DNA of 64,000 nucleotides from Salegentibacter mishustinae (GTDB lineage Bacteria; Bacteroidota; Bacteroidia; Flavobacteriales; Flavobacteriaceae). The stretch spans positions 1,736,001 to 1,800,000 of the forward strand of contig NZ_LLKN01000002.1 of NCBI RefSeq assembly GCF_002900095.1. The letters run 5' to 3'. Each line of letters starts with the position of its first letter. Position 1 is the stretch's first letter. Positions 44,074 through 52,791 of the stretch are shown here, piece after piece. The position numbers and the translations under genes were made by a program. The notes under the pieces are model-generated. The model did not search any database, had not been told where the DNA came from, and was given only the letters and a program-made list of their open reading frames with translations.

Positions 44074-45558
44074 ATGAAGAATATTTTTACCTCTCTATTT
44101 TTACTTGTTTTTATAACAACGGCCTGGAGCCAAAAAGTTGAAATTCCTGTAGACACTACGGTAACTACAAAGCATTCGGTTACTATTAATTCAAAAAATA
44201 TAGATTATACCGCTACCACGGGAATGCAGCCGCTTTGGAATAACGATGGCGAACCTATAGCAAGCCTTTTTTATACCTATTACAAAAGAAGTAATATAAA
44301 AAATACCGAAAACCGCCCTTTGGTTATTTCATTTAATGGCGGTCCAGGTTCGGCTTCGGTTTGGATGCATATTGCTTATACAGGGCCAAGAGTTTTAAAA
44401 ATTGACGATGAAGGTTTCCCGATTCAACCCTACGGAATTAAAGAAAACCCACATTCTATTTTAGATGTTGCTGATATTGTTTATGTAAACCCTGTAAATA
44501 CAGGTTTTTCGCGCCCTATTCCTGATGAAGAAGGGGAAGTAGATAAAGAAAAATTCTTTGGCGTAGATGCCGATGTAAAATATTTAGCCGAATGGTTAAA
44601 CACGTTTGTAAGCCGAAATAATAGGTGGTTAACTCCAAAATATCTTATTGGTGAAAGCTACGGAACCACTCGTATTTCGGGATTGGCTTTGGAGCTTCAA
44701 AACAGCCAGTGGATGTATCTTAACGGAGTGATCCTGGTTTCTCCAACCGAATTGGGAATTGAGCGTGATGGCCCGGTAGGAATTGCAAACAGACTACCCT
44801 ATTTTGCTGCTGCCGCCTGGTATCACGATGCTTTACCTGCCGAGCTTCAAAATAAAGAATTAGAAGACTTACTGGAAGAAGTAGAAAATTACACTATTAA
44901 TGAGCTAACACCGGTACTTGTAAAAGGAGGTTTTACCGAAACTTCTAAAAAAGAAGCTGCAGCCAAAAAAATGGCCTATTATTCTGGAATTTCTAAGGAA
45001 GTAATTCTACAAAATAATCTGGATGTTGACTATCGCTATTTCTGGAAAGAATTAAAAAGAAAAGATGGTGTTACCGTGGGCAGACTTGACTCCAGGTATT
45101 TAGGAATAGATGCTAAAGAAGCCGGAGATTCGCCAGATTACAATGCTGAATTAACTTCCTGGTTACATTCGTTTACACCGGCAATAAATCACTATTTACG
45201 CAACGACCTTAATTTTGAAACCGATCTTAAGTATTTTATGTTTGGTCCCGTACATCCCTGGGATCGCAGTGGGAATAACACCGGTGAAAACCTGAGACAG
45301 GCAATGGCCCAAAACCCAAATCTGGATGTGTTGATTCAATCTGGATATTTTGACGGTGCTACAACTTATTTCAATGCAAAATATACCATGTGGCAGTTAG
45401 ACCAAAGTGGTAAATTAAAAGATCGCTTAAGCTTTAAAGGATATGAAAGCGGACATATGATGTATTTAAGAGCCGAAGATCTTAAAAATGCTAATGAAGA
45501 TATTCGGGAGTTTATAGAAAATAGTCTTCCTGAAGATGGCGCTCCTGCTAAATATTAA
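44074..45558 (+). CDS. S10-family serine carboxypeptidase
   Basis: The frame is open from 44032 (508 residues), but the start at 44074 gives a proper signal peptide (MKNIFTSLFLLVFITTAWSQ) and a 494-residue protein, and is chosen here. Catalytic features: FNGGPGSASVW (oxyanion), GESYGTTR (nucleophile Ser), SGYFDGATTY (Asp) and YESGHMMYL (His). It removes C-terminal residues in the periplasm or outside. A Gly-rich FNGGPGSA motif is standard for the family. Downstream is a nested palindromic repeat between this gene and the convergent thrC. Confidence 0.93.
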   Translation: MKNIFTSLFLLVFITTAWSQKVEIPVDTTVTTKHSVTINSKNIDYTATTGMQPLWNNDGEPIASLFYTYYKRSNIKNTENRPLVISFNGGPGSASVWMHIAYTGPRVLKIDDEGFPIQPYGIKENPHSILDVADIVYVNPVNTGFSRPIPDEEGEVDKEKFFGVDADVKYLAEWLNTFVSRNNRWLTPKYLIGESYGTTRISGLALELQNSQWMYLNGVILVSPTELGIERDGPVGIANRLPYFAAAAWYHDALPAELQNKELEDLLEEVENYTINELTPVLVKGGFTETSKKEAAAKKMAYYSGISKEVILQNNLDVDYRYFWKELKRKDGVTVGRLDSRYLGIDAKEAGDSPDYNAELTSWLHSFTPAINHYLRNDLNFETDLKYFMFGPVHPWDRSGNNTGENLRQAMAQNPNLDVLIQSGYFDGATTYFNAKYTMWQLDQSGKLKDRLSFKGYESGHMMYLRAEDLKNANEDIREFIENSLPEDGAPAKY

Positions 45559-45563
45559 TTTTT

Positions 45564-45687
45564 AAATGATTGGGAAGGTTTTTAAGATAACGTCACCCTG
45601 AACTCGTTTGAGGGTCTAATTTGAGATAATCTTAGATTCTGAAATAAATTCAGAATGACGAAATTTAGATAATCTTCCCAATCATTT
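45564..45687. repeat. Nested palindromic repeat between convergent genes
   Basis: Outer arms AAATGATTGGGAAG (45564-45577) and CTTCCCAATCATTT (45674-45687) are perfect inverted copies. Inside, CGTCACCCTGAA (45591-45602) and TTCAGAATGACG (45649-45660) pair with two mismatches, and ATTCTGAA/TTCAGAAT form a further small hairpin. The inner part matches the dispersed GTCACCCTGAAC-type flavobacterial repeats. It may also work as a shared 3' end for both convergent genes. Confidence 0.75.
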
Positions 45688-45697
45688 TCCTTCTTAA

Positions 45698-46993
45698 TTA
45701 CCGCATCAAAAAATCCTTCAATTCAGCATAATCTGAAATTTCGAAGGATTTTTTTTCCTTATTCATCACTTCTTTAATTGAATCCGGAATTTCTACCTTC
45801 TCTCCTATCACTTCTTCTACAGTTTCCAGGAATTTTACCGGATGCGCAGTTTCTAAAAACGTCCCATAATATTCAGGGTTTTCAGCTAAAAAGTCCTGGA
45901 GTCCTAAATACCCAACTGCACCGTGAGGATCCATGACATAATTATACTTTTGCTTTACCTCTTTTATAGCATTTCGAGTTTCGTCATCTGAATAACTAAA
46001 GGAAGAAAGTTGCTGTGACAGCGAATTAAATTCATTATCAAACAATTCCAGAATCCTAACAAAATTACTTGGAGTTCCAACATCCATAGCGTTAGAGATA
46101 GTTTGTACGCTTTGTTTTGGAGCATATTCCTTCGACTTTAAATAACGTGTCACCACATTATTTTCGTTATTTGATGCAATAAAATGATCAATAGGCAATC
46201 CCATTTGCTTTGCCAGCATCCCAGCACAAATATTCCCAAAGTTTCCACTAGGCACCGAAAAGGCCAGTTTTGCCTTCTTTTCAGCTAATTGTTTGTAAGC
46301 GAAGAAATAGTAGAACATTTGCGGTAACCATCTCGCTACATTTATAGAATTTGCAGAGGTTAATTGCCGTTTCGCACTTATTTCTGAATCAGAAAATGCT
46401 TTTTTAACCATATCTTGGCAATCATCAAAATTACCATTTACTTCAAGCGCTGTGATATTTTGACCTAAGGTAGTAAGTTGTTTTTCCTGAATTTCACTAA
46501 CTTTTCCTTTTGGATATAAGATTACCACATCTATCCCTTCAACTCCTAGAAACCCGTTTGCAACTGCACCACCGGTGTCCCCGGAAGTAGCCACCAATAC
46601 GGTAATTTTACCTAGATTTCCCTTTTTCACAAAATGCCCAAGGCATCCCGCCATAAATCCGGCGCCCACATCTTTGAATGCTAAAGTTGGGCCATGGAAA
46701 AGTTCCAGTGTCCCGATGTTTTCTGAAATGGGCACTACCGGAAATTCAAAATTCAGTGTTTTTTTTAGAATTTCTTGCAGGCTATTTTTTTCAATTTCGT
46801 CACCTACGAAAGCTTTTATGGCTTCATAAGCGATTTCTTCTTTTGAATATTTATCCAGGTTTTGAAAAAAATCCGGGGAGAGCTTCGGAATGTCTTCAGG
46901 AAAGTAGAGCGCTTTTCCCGGAGCCAAACCACGAACTACCGCATCTTCAAAAGAAACTTTATGGTTTTTATCGTTTAAACTTCTGTATTTCAT
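45698..46993 (-). CDS. thrC: Threonine synthase
   Basis: 431 residues. PLP-Lys in LFHGPTLAFKDVGAGFM, ATSGDTGGAVANGF, and SGNFGNICAGMLAKQMGLPI are all present. It converts O-phosphohomoserine to threonine. Last gene of thrA-thrB-thrC on the minus strand. The 97-bp gap from thrB holds a small hairpin (47071-47085, CCAGCA/TGCTGG) without a T-run on this strand. The N-terminus MKYRSLNDKNHKVSFEDAV is normal for the long bacterial form. Confidence 0.97.
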   Translation of the reverse strand: MKYRSLNDKNHKVSFEDAVVRGLAPGKALYFPEDIPKLSPDFFQNLDKYSKEEIAYEAIKAFVGDEIEKNSLQEILKKTLNFEFPVVPISENIGTLELFHGPTLAFKDVGAGFMAGCLGHFVKKGNLGKITVLVATSGDTGGAVANGFLGVEGIDVVILYPKGKVSEIQEKQLTTLGQNITALEVNGNFDDCQDMVKKAFSDSEISAKRQLTSANSINVARWLPQMFYYFFAYKQLAEKKAKLAFSVPSGNFGNICAGMLAKQMGLPIDHFIASNNENNVVTRYLKSKEYAPKQSVQTISNAMDVGTPSNFVRILELFDNEFNSLSQQLSSFSYSDDETRNAIKEVKQKYNYVMDPHGAVGYLGLQDFLAENPEYYGTFLETAHPVKFLETVEEVIGEKVEIPDSIKEVMNKEKKSFEISDYAELKDFLMR

Positions 46994-47090
46994 TTGTTCA
47001 AAATTTATCCCCAGTTTGAGGAATTAGATTCGGGCCTTGAATAACATCCTGTGGTTTGCCATTTTTGCATCCAGCATCATGCTGGTTTCA

Positions 47091-48014
47091 TTAGTTGATT
47101 ATTTTTATTCCTTCAGAATTGATTTTCGATAAATGAAGATCGAAATCTATATTTTTATCCTGATAAAACTCCTGGAATTCGGATTTCACCTTTTCAGCTA
47201 CACCATCGCCTTTGCATAAAGCAAAAACCGAAGGTCCCGAACCGGAAATACCAAAACCCAATGCTCCATTTGCTGAAGCTAAGGCTTTTAAATCGTCGAA
47301 ATAAGGAATCAAAATAGAGCGCACAGGTTCTATAATTTCATCTTTTAAACTTCTACCTAAAAGATTATAATCCTGGGTATAAAGTGCACTTACCAGGGCT
47401 GCAAGGTTTCCCCACTGACTAATGGCTTTTTTTAATTCCACATTCTGCTTAATAATAGATCGGGAATCTTTTGTTTTTAGCTCAATTAACGGATGTAATA
47501 TCAACATTCGTAATTCGGGCAAACTTGGTAAACTTAGTATTTCCAAAGGTTCGTAACTCTTTACGAGACTAAAACCACCCAACAAGGCCGGTGCTACATT
47601 ATCGGCGTGAGCATTCCCGCTGGCAAGGCGTTCTCCTTCCATTGCAAATTTTATCAACTCGTTTGTGGTAAAAGGTTCCCCAAGTAATTTATTAATACCG
47701 AATACAGCTCCAGTCGCACTGGCTGCACTACTGCCAATGCCACTTCCGGCTTTTATATTCTTCTTTATTTCTATATCAAAGCCCTGCTTTTCATCCAATT
47801 CAGCTAATAAAGCTTCTGCCGAAACACCGGCTACATTTGCATTGACCTCTAAAGGCAAATTCTGACCGATAATTTTGGTAATTCTTAATTTTTGTTTTGA
47901 ATTCTTAGAAATAATCATCTCATCTCCAACTCCATCTAAACAACAACCAAGAACATCAAAGCCGCAAGAAAGGTTGGCTACGGTTGCCGGAGCAAAAAGT
48001 TTTATTCTATCCAT
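47091..48014 (-). CDS. thrB: Homoserine kinase
   Basis: 307 residues. GHMP-kinase: APATVANLSCGFDVLGCCLDGVGDEM at the N-terminus, the ATP loop KAGSGIGSSAASATGAV, and the late GFGISGSGPSVFALC. It phosphorylates homoserine using ATP. Three bases separate it from thrA's stop, so translation is probably coupled. Cytosolic. No unusual features. Confidence 0.97.
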   Translation of the reverse strand: MDRIKLFAPATVANLSCGFDVLGCCLDGVGDEMIISKNSKQKLRITKIIGQNLPLEVNANVAGVSAEALLAELDEKQGFDIEIKKNIKAGSGIGSSAASATGAVFGINKLLGEPFTTNELIKFAMEGERLASGNAHADNVAPALLGGFSLVKSYEPLEILSLPSLPELRMLILHPLIELKTKDSRSIIKQNVELKKAISQWGNLAALVSALYTQDYNLLGRSLKDEIIEPVRSILIPYFDDLKALASANGALGFGISGSGPSVFALCKGDGVAEKVKSEFQEFYQDKNIDFDLHLSKINSEGIKIIN

Positions 48015-48017
48015 AAC

Positions 48018-50465
48018 CTATTTTTTTCCTATTCTTATCACATCAGCAAAAATTCCTGAAGCAGTAACCTCAGCTCCGGCACCGGCACCTTTTACAATTA
48101 AAGGTTGTTCTGGGTAACGTTCGGTGAAAAATAATACAATATTGTCGCTACCACTTAAATTATAAAATGGATGTTGAGCATCTACCGATTGTAAACCAAC
48201 CACAGCTTTACCATTTTCCAATTGTGCTACGTATTTGAGTTGCTCTCCTTTTTCTTCAGCCGATTTATATATTTCCTGGAATTTTGGTTCATCTTTCTTC
48301 AGTAATTCAAAGAAGTCTTCATTATTGGTAGTCGCTAAACTATCTTCTGATAGAAAATCTTCACTTTCAATATCTTCCAATTCCATCTTATGACCACTTT
48401 CACGGGCTAGAATTAGAATTTTTCGCGCTACATCTACTCCACTAAGATCAATTTTAGGATCGGGTTCGGTATAGCCTTCTTTCATTGCCATTTCTACGGT
48501 TTTATAGAAAGGTTCTTCAGCTTTATACGTATTAAAAACAAAGTTCAAACTTCCTGAAAGCACCGCCTGGATCTTAGTAATTCTATCTCCTGAAGCCACT
48601 AAATTTTTAAGTGTATCTATAATTGGCAAACCTGCTCCTACATTAGTTTCATATAAAAATGATGCTCCATATTCCCTAGCCAGGTTCTGTAGTTCCTGGT
48701 AATTTTCAAAACTATCTGCGCAGGCAATTTTATTACAGGTCACTACAGAGACCGAATTCGCTAAATATTCTTTATACCAGGCAGAAATTTCTGCACTAGC
48801 CGTATTATCTACAAAAATGCTGTTTCGCAGGTTAAATGAATCCACTTTTTTAAAGAATTCAGCTTTGTCGGCTTTCTCTCCTTTTTCGAGTGCTTTTTCC
48901 CAATTTTGAAGATCAATCCCATTTTCATCAAAAAGCATTTTCCTGGAATTTGAAAGCCCATGTACGCGAACTTTCAACCTTAAATTTTCCAGTAGAAATT
49001 TCTCCTGTTTTTTTAATTGATTCAATAGCTTACTTCCAACATTTCCAACTCCTGTAATAAACAGATTTAGTTCTTTAGAAGGTACTTCAAAGAATTGTTC
49101 GTGTAAAGTATTCAATGCTTTTTTTACGTCCTTCTTTGCGATAACTGCTGAAATATTCCTTTCAGAAGACCCCTGTGCAATTGCACGAATATTAATATTA
49201 TTATTTCCTAATGCACTAAACATTTTTCCGCTTAAACCGTGATGACTTTTCATCCTATCTCCAACCAGCGCAACAATTGCTACATTTTCTTCGATTTCTA
49301 CCGGTTTAATTTTTTTATACTGAATCTCAACCTCAAAAGCTTCATCTAAAGCTTCTTTGGCCAGCTCTGCTTCATCATCCTTTACCGCGATACAGATACT
49401 ATGTTCTGAAGACGCCTGGGTAATTAAAACCACGTTGATATTTTCCTGAAAAAGTACTTCAAAAAAGCGCTTGGAAAAACCTGGAATACCTACCATTCCG
49501 CTGCCTTCAATATTTAGCAACTTTATAGAATCTATATGGGTGATCCCGGTAACCCAACGAAAATTCTTTTCGGAAGACCTGGAAATTAAAGTTCCATCCT
49601 CATCGGGTTTAAAGGTATTTTTAATACGAATACTAATTTGTTTGTCTAATAAGGGCTGCAAGGTTGGCGGATAAAGCACTTTAGCTCCAAAATGTGATAA
49701 CTCCATCGCTTCCTGGTACGAAATATCTTTTAGCGAATAAGCGTGTGGTACGATTTGCGGATTTGCTGTGTACATACCGTTCACATCGGTATAAATCAGT
49801 ACTTCTTTCACATCTAAAGCGGCACCATACAAGGCAGCAGTGAAATCTGATCCGCCACGCCCAAGCGTACTTGGAACACCCTGTTCATTTCTAGAGACAA
49901 ATCCGGGAGCGATAAACAAAGAAGCGTCTTTTTCGGCAAAGTACTTTTCAATATGAGTATTGGTTAACTGATAATTGACCTGTACTTTTTCGTTGGTGTT
50001 TTTACAGACAATTAATTCTCTGGAATCAACATATTGAGAGTTTATACCTAGATTTTTAAAATATTCAGCAATAATTAATGAAGACAAAACTTCCCCAAAT
50101 CCAGAAACTACGTGTCGGGTTTTATTAGAAAGTTCGTTTAAGAGATAGACTCCTTCGTACAGAGTTTCCAGCCTGTTAAGCTCAGTTTTCACCTTGCTTA
50201 AAATACTGCTTTGTGCCTGTACAGGAATTAATTCTTTTACTGCTTCCAGGTGGCGTTTTTCGTTTTTTATGAGCAATTCTTTATAGGCAAGGTCTTCTTT
50301 TGAAGCCAGATCTGCCATTTTCAGCAAATCATTTGTCACCCCACCAAAAGCTGAAAAAACAACCAGAGTTTTATCTTCTTTTAAATGTTTCTGAACAGTT
50401 TTAGCTACGAGTTTTATTCGCTCTGGAGATGCCAAAGAGGTACCTCCGAATTTTAGGACTTTCAT
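48018..50465 (-). CDS. thrA: Bifunctional aspartate kinase/homoserine dehydrogenase
   Basis: 815 residues. Aspartokinase at 1-290 (MKVLKFGGTSLASPERI, GRGGSDFTAALYG, VNGMYTANP), two ACT regulatory domains (about 310-460), and homoserine dehydrogenase (about 465-815; ITGVGNVGSKLL, TCNKIA, LSGSLNFVFNTY, EGYTEPDPKIDLSGVDVARKILIL). It carries the first and third steps toward threonine and methionine, with threonine feedback through the ACT domains. First gene of the thr operon; a Thr/Ile-rich leader frame and promoter lie just upstream (50535-50687). Confidence 0.97.
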   Translation of the reverse strand: MKVLKFGGTSLASPERIKLVAKTVQKHLKEDKTLVVFSAFGGVTNDLLKMADLASKEDLAYKELLIKNEKRHLEAVKELIPVQAQSSILSKVKTELNRLETLYEGVYLLNELSNKTRHVVSGFGEVLSSLIIAEYFKNLGINSQYVDSRELIVCKNTNEKVQVNYQLTNTHIEKYFAEKDASLFIAPGFVSRNEQGVPSTLGRGGSDFTAALYGAALDVKEVLIYTDVNGMYTANPQIVPHAYSLKDISYQEAMELSHFGAKVLYPPTLQPLLDKQISIRIKNTFKPDEDGTLISRSSEKNFRWVTGITHIDSIKLLNIEGSGMVGIPGFSKRFFEVLFQENINVVLITQASSEHSICIAVKDDEAELAKEALDEAFEVEIQYKKIKPVEIEENVAIVALVGDRMKSHHGLSGKMFSALGNNNINIRAIAQGSSERNISAVIAKKDVKKALNTLHEQFFEVPSKELNLFITGVGNVGSKLLNQLKKQEKFLLENLRLKVRVHGLSNSRKMLFDENGIDLQNWEKALEKGEKADKAEFFKKVDSFNLRNSIFVDNTASAEISAWYKEYLANSVSVVTCNKIACADSFENYQELQNLAREYGASFLYETNVGAGLPIIDTLKNLVASGDRITKIQAVLSGSLNFVFNTYKAEEPFYKTVEMAMKEGYTEPDPKIDLSGVDVARKILILARESGHKMELEDIESEDFLSEDSLATTNNEDFFELLKKDEPKFQEIYKSAEEKGEQLKYVAQLENGKAVVGLQSVDAQHPFYNLSGSDNIVLFFTERYPEQPLIVKGAGAGAEVTASGIFADVIRIGKK

Positions 50466-50534
50466 AAGTCAAAATGGTTAAATTAGAATGATTGTGTTTT
50501 AAAAAACAGGTGTGTACAGAAGCGCTATGTAGAA

Positions 50535-50636
50535 TTATACCCCAAAAGGGGTAATACGAATAGTAGTCATGCCAAAAATGCCCAAGCCAAGAACGCTTGT
50601 TGAAGTGCGGAAATTAGTATTTTTTGTAATCTTCAT
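50535..50636 (-). CDS. Candidate thr-operon leader peptide (attenuator)
   Basis: A 33-codon frame from ATG 50636 (an in-frame ATG also lies at 50645) to a stop at 50535, 69 bp before thrA. Seven of 33 residues are Thr and four Ile; the end reads MTTIRITPFGV. Codons 29-33 overlap a perfect hairpin TACCCCTTTTGGGGTA. It begins about 15 nt after the predicted transcription start. The pattern matches amino-acid-operon leader peptides, where charged-tRNA supply sets ribosome stalling (thrL of E. coli also uses Thr and Ile). Whether the hairpin or the later T6 run (about 50495-50500) ends transcription is not clear from sequence. Confidence 0.6.
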   Translation of the reverse strand: MKITKNTNFRTSTSVLGLGIFGMTTIRITPFGV

Positions 50637-50656
50637 TTTTGACATTATTCTGGTAA

Positions 50657-50687
50657 TAAAAGTATATATTTTGAGAGGTATTACAAA
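50657..50687 (-). promoter_or_regulatory. Promoter of the thr leader and operon
   Basis: On the minus strand, TTTG (50687-50684) is followed by a 19-nt spacer and TACTTTTA (50664-50657), a good fit to the flavobacterial TTTG-N19-TAnnTTTG consensus. Transcription would start near 50651, about 15 nt before the leader ATG. Confidence 0.6.
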
Positions 50688-50734
50688 CAAAAATGAGACT
50701 TTCAGTTAAGAATTATGAATTTCTTTTTATTGGA

Positions 50735-50774
50735 TAAAAAAAATACCCGATCATTAAAATAATCGGATATTTTT
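50735..50774 (-). terminator. Terminator of the MoxR/VWA gene group
   Basis: On the minus strand AAATATCCGAT and ATCGGGTATTT pair with one mismatch, followed by eight T. It sits 20-60 bp after the end of the MoxR gene and separates that group from the thr operon. Confidence 0.8.
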
Positions 50775-50794
50775 CGAGCTGAATTATTAAATAC

Positions 50795-52258
50795 TTAAAG
50801 GTCACTGATATAACTACCGTATAGATCTTTAAATTGAACGCCTTTGGCGAACCTATGTTTACTTAATTTTTTAAACTCAACGAGAGCCCACAGCAAAAAC
50901 TCCTTCAAGAAGTAAGAATCTTTTTCTGAAATTTCTGGATGGTATTTTTTAATAAGATCATTTAAAGGTTTTACCGAATCAAGTTTTTGCTTGTAATCTG
51001 CATCTGAAAGATCATCGGGTAATTCAAAACCGCTTTGTTCAAAGAACCATTCTACTAAATCATCGTAAGGTGTGGTTTCGTCTGGTCTTTGTAACTTTTC
51101 AATCTTAGGAAAATACTGTGGGAATAAAGTTTTTACGGCATCGCCAATTAATTGTAAAGCTACACTCGCCGCTCCTTCTTCTTCCCCTTCATATACAAGC
51201 TCTACTTTACCGGTAATTGCGGGTACAACGCCAAGAAAATCACCAAACCTCAACAGGGTTTCCTCTTCTCCAGATTTCAATGAGCGTCTTTCGGCAGTAC
51301 TCAAAAGGTTTTCATATGCTGTTATACTTAATCTTGCACTTATTCCGCTTTTTTCATCTATAAATTCACTTTCTCTTGCCTCAAAACTAATTTGTTCCAG
51401 TAAGTCCTTTGCCAGTTCGGGAACATAAACCAGTTCACTTTGCCTTTTGTCAAGTTTCGCCTCCTGAGCGGTAATAATTTTTGCCGTTTCAATATCATCA
51501 GGATAATGGGTTAGAATTTGAGACCCTATCCTGTCTTTTAACGGAGTTACAATACTACCACGATTTGTATAATCTTCAGGATTTGCAGTAAAGACAAACT
51601 GCAGGTCTAGTGGCAATCTTAATTTAAATCCGCGAATCTGGATATCTCCTTCCTGGAGAATATTGAATAATGCCACCTGGATTCTTGCTTGTAAATCTGG
51701 TAGCTCGTTAATTACAAAAATACTTCTATTTGCACGGGGAATCATCCCGAAGTGAATTACGCGATCATCGGCATAACTCAATTTTAAGTTTGCAGCTTTA
51801 ATAGGATCTACATCTCCAATTAGATCGGCTACCGTCACATCTGGAGTGGCGAGTTTTTCAAAAAATCGTTCTTCTCTATGCACCCAGCTTATTGGAGTTT
51901 CATCTGCTTTCTCTTTTACTAATTCCCTGGCGTACCTGGAAATGGGATTCAAAGGATCGTCGTTGATCTCAGATCCCTGTACCACAGGCATATATTCGTC
52001 AAGCAAATTGACCATTAAACGAGCTAACCTGGTTTTGGCCTGTCCTCTTAAGCCAAGTAAATTGATATTGTGGCGGGATAGAATTGCTCTTTCCAATTCG
52101 GGAATCACACTGTCTTCATAACCATGAATACCGGGAAATGTTGGTTCATTTTTTTTGATCTTTTTAATTAAATTCTCTCTAAGTTCTTCTTTAATACCCC
52201 GACTTTTATATCCGGATTTTTTAAGTTCTCCCAGTGTATTTATATTTTCTTTTTTCAT
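50795..52258 (-). CDS. MoxR-type AAA ATPase (magnesium-chelatase-like)
   Basis: 487 residues. Walker A is degenerate but recognisable in INLLGLRGQAKTRLARLM (GLRGQAKTR), followed by RSIFVINELPDLQARIQVALFNILQEGDIQIRG (Walker B and pore) and the sensor FTANPEDYTNRGSIVTPLKDRIG. The C-terminal half is helical. It forms a pair with the VWA protein at 52792, as MoxR/RavA and Mg-chelatase I/D pairs do: the ATPase remodels a metal-bound partner. Nothing links it to chlorophyll synthesis. The pair is now split by a DUF559 gene. Confidence 0.88.
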   Translation of the reverse strand: MKKENINTLGELKKSGYKSRGIKEELRENLIKKIKKNEPTFPGIHGYEDSVIPELERAILSRHNINLLGLRGQAKTRLARLMVNLLDEYMPVVQGSEINDDPLNPISRYARELVKEKADETPISWVHREERFFEKLATPDVTVADLIGDVDPIKAANLKLSYADDRVIHFGMIPRANRSIFVINELPDLQARIQVALFNILQEGDIQIRGFKLRLPLDLQFVFTANPEDYTNRGSIVTPLKDRIGSQILTHYPDDIETAKIITAQEAKLDKRQSELVYVPELAKDLLEQISFEARESEFIDEKSGISARLSITAYENLLSTAERRSLKSGEEETLLRFGDFLGVVPAITGKVELVYEGEEEGAASVALQLIGDAVKTLFPQYFPKIEKLQRPDETTPYDDLVEWFFEQSGFELPDDLSDADYKQKLDSVKPLNDLIKKYHPEISEKDSYFLKEFLLWALVEFKKLSKHRFAKGVQFKDLYGSYISDL

Positions 52259-52315
52259 GTTTGCTTTTTATTTCTGATTAAACCCTCCGTCTAAATTTCT
52301 ATCGAAATTCAGCCA

Positions 52316-52336
52316 CCTCCCTTTTGAAAAGGGAGG
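52316..52336. repeat. Palindrome on the 3' side of the DUF559 gene
   Basis: CCTCCCTTTT and AAAAGGGAGG are perfect arms around a single G. It lies 5 bp beyond the DUF559 stop codon and has no T-run for either strand. It resembles the T-rich palindromes that flank DUF559 genes in flavobacteria. Confidence 0.6.
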
Positions 52337-52340
52337 AACC

Positions 52341-52715
52341 TTAAGGGGTTTTAAAATTATCTTTAATTTCTTTTAAAACAGTAGGTAAAAAGTCAAATAC
52401 CATTTTATTCTCAAAACGAATAACATTGAAGCCCAAACTTTCTAAATATCTAGTTCGTTTAAAATCTTTTTCTTCTATTGTACTGTTTAAATGTGCTTGA
52501 CCATCTAATTCAACAATTAATTTTTCTGAAGCACAATAAAAATCTACTATATAATTTCCTATGCTATGTTGTCTTGTAAACCTCTTTCCTTCAAGCTTTT
52601 TAGCTTTTAAAAAATTCCACAGAAAAGCTTCAGCCAAAGTCATATTTTCTCTTAGAAACTTACGGTATTCCTTTAATTCCTTGCGCGTATGAATTTGTTG
52701 TCTTTTCAGCATCAT
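52341..52715 (-). CDS. DUF559 endonuclease-like protein
   Basis: 124 residues. The Vsr-like fold of DUF559 is plain: LAEAFLWNFLKAKKLEGKRFTRQHSIGNYIVDFYCASEKLIVELDGQAHL, then RYLESLGFNVIRFENKMV. The D...E-x-D-G core (VDFYC, VELDG) would bind a metal, so a nuclease is likely, though no activity is known to me. It is surrounded by palindromes (52316-52336, 52730-52772) and stands inside a MoxR-VWA operon, so it looks like a guest gene. The start may be MMLKRQQIH at 52715 or the second Met. Confidence 0.85.
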   Translation of the reverse strand: MMLKRQQIHTRKELKEYRKFLRENMTLAEAFLWNFLKAKKLEGKRFTRQHSIGNYIVDFYCASEKLIVELDGQAHLNSTIEEKDFKRTRYLESLGFNVIRFENKMVFDFLPTVLKEIKDNFKTP

Positions 52716-52729
52716 CTTTTTTAATTGCT

Positions 52730-52772
52730 CCCCTCTTTAGGTAAAGAGGGGAAGTTTTGGTTGCAAACCAAA
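52730..52772. repeat. Double palindrome on the 5' side of the DUF559 gene
   Basis: CCCCTCTTTA/TAAAGAGGGG (52730-52751, loop GG), then TTTGGTT/AACCAAA (52756-52772, loop GCA). Both are perfect. Together with the palindrome at 52316-52336 they flank the guest gene. Confidence 0.65.
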
Positions 52773-52791
52773 GCGGGGAGTTTGAATTTTA

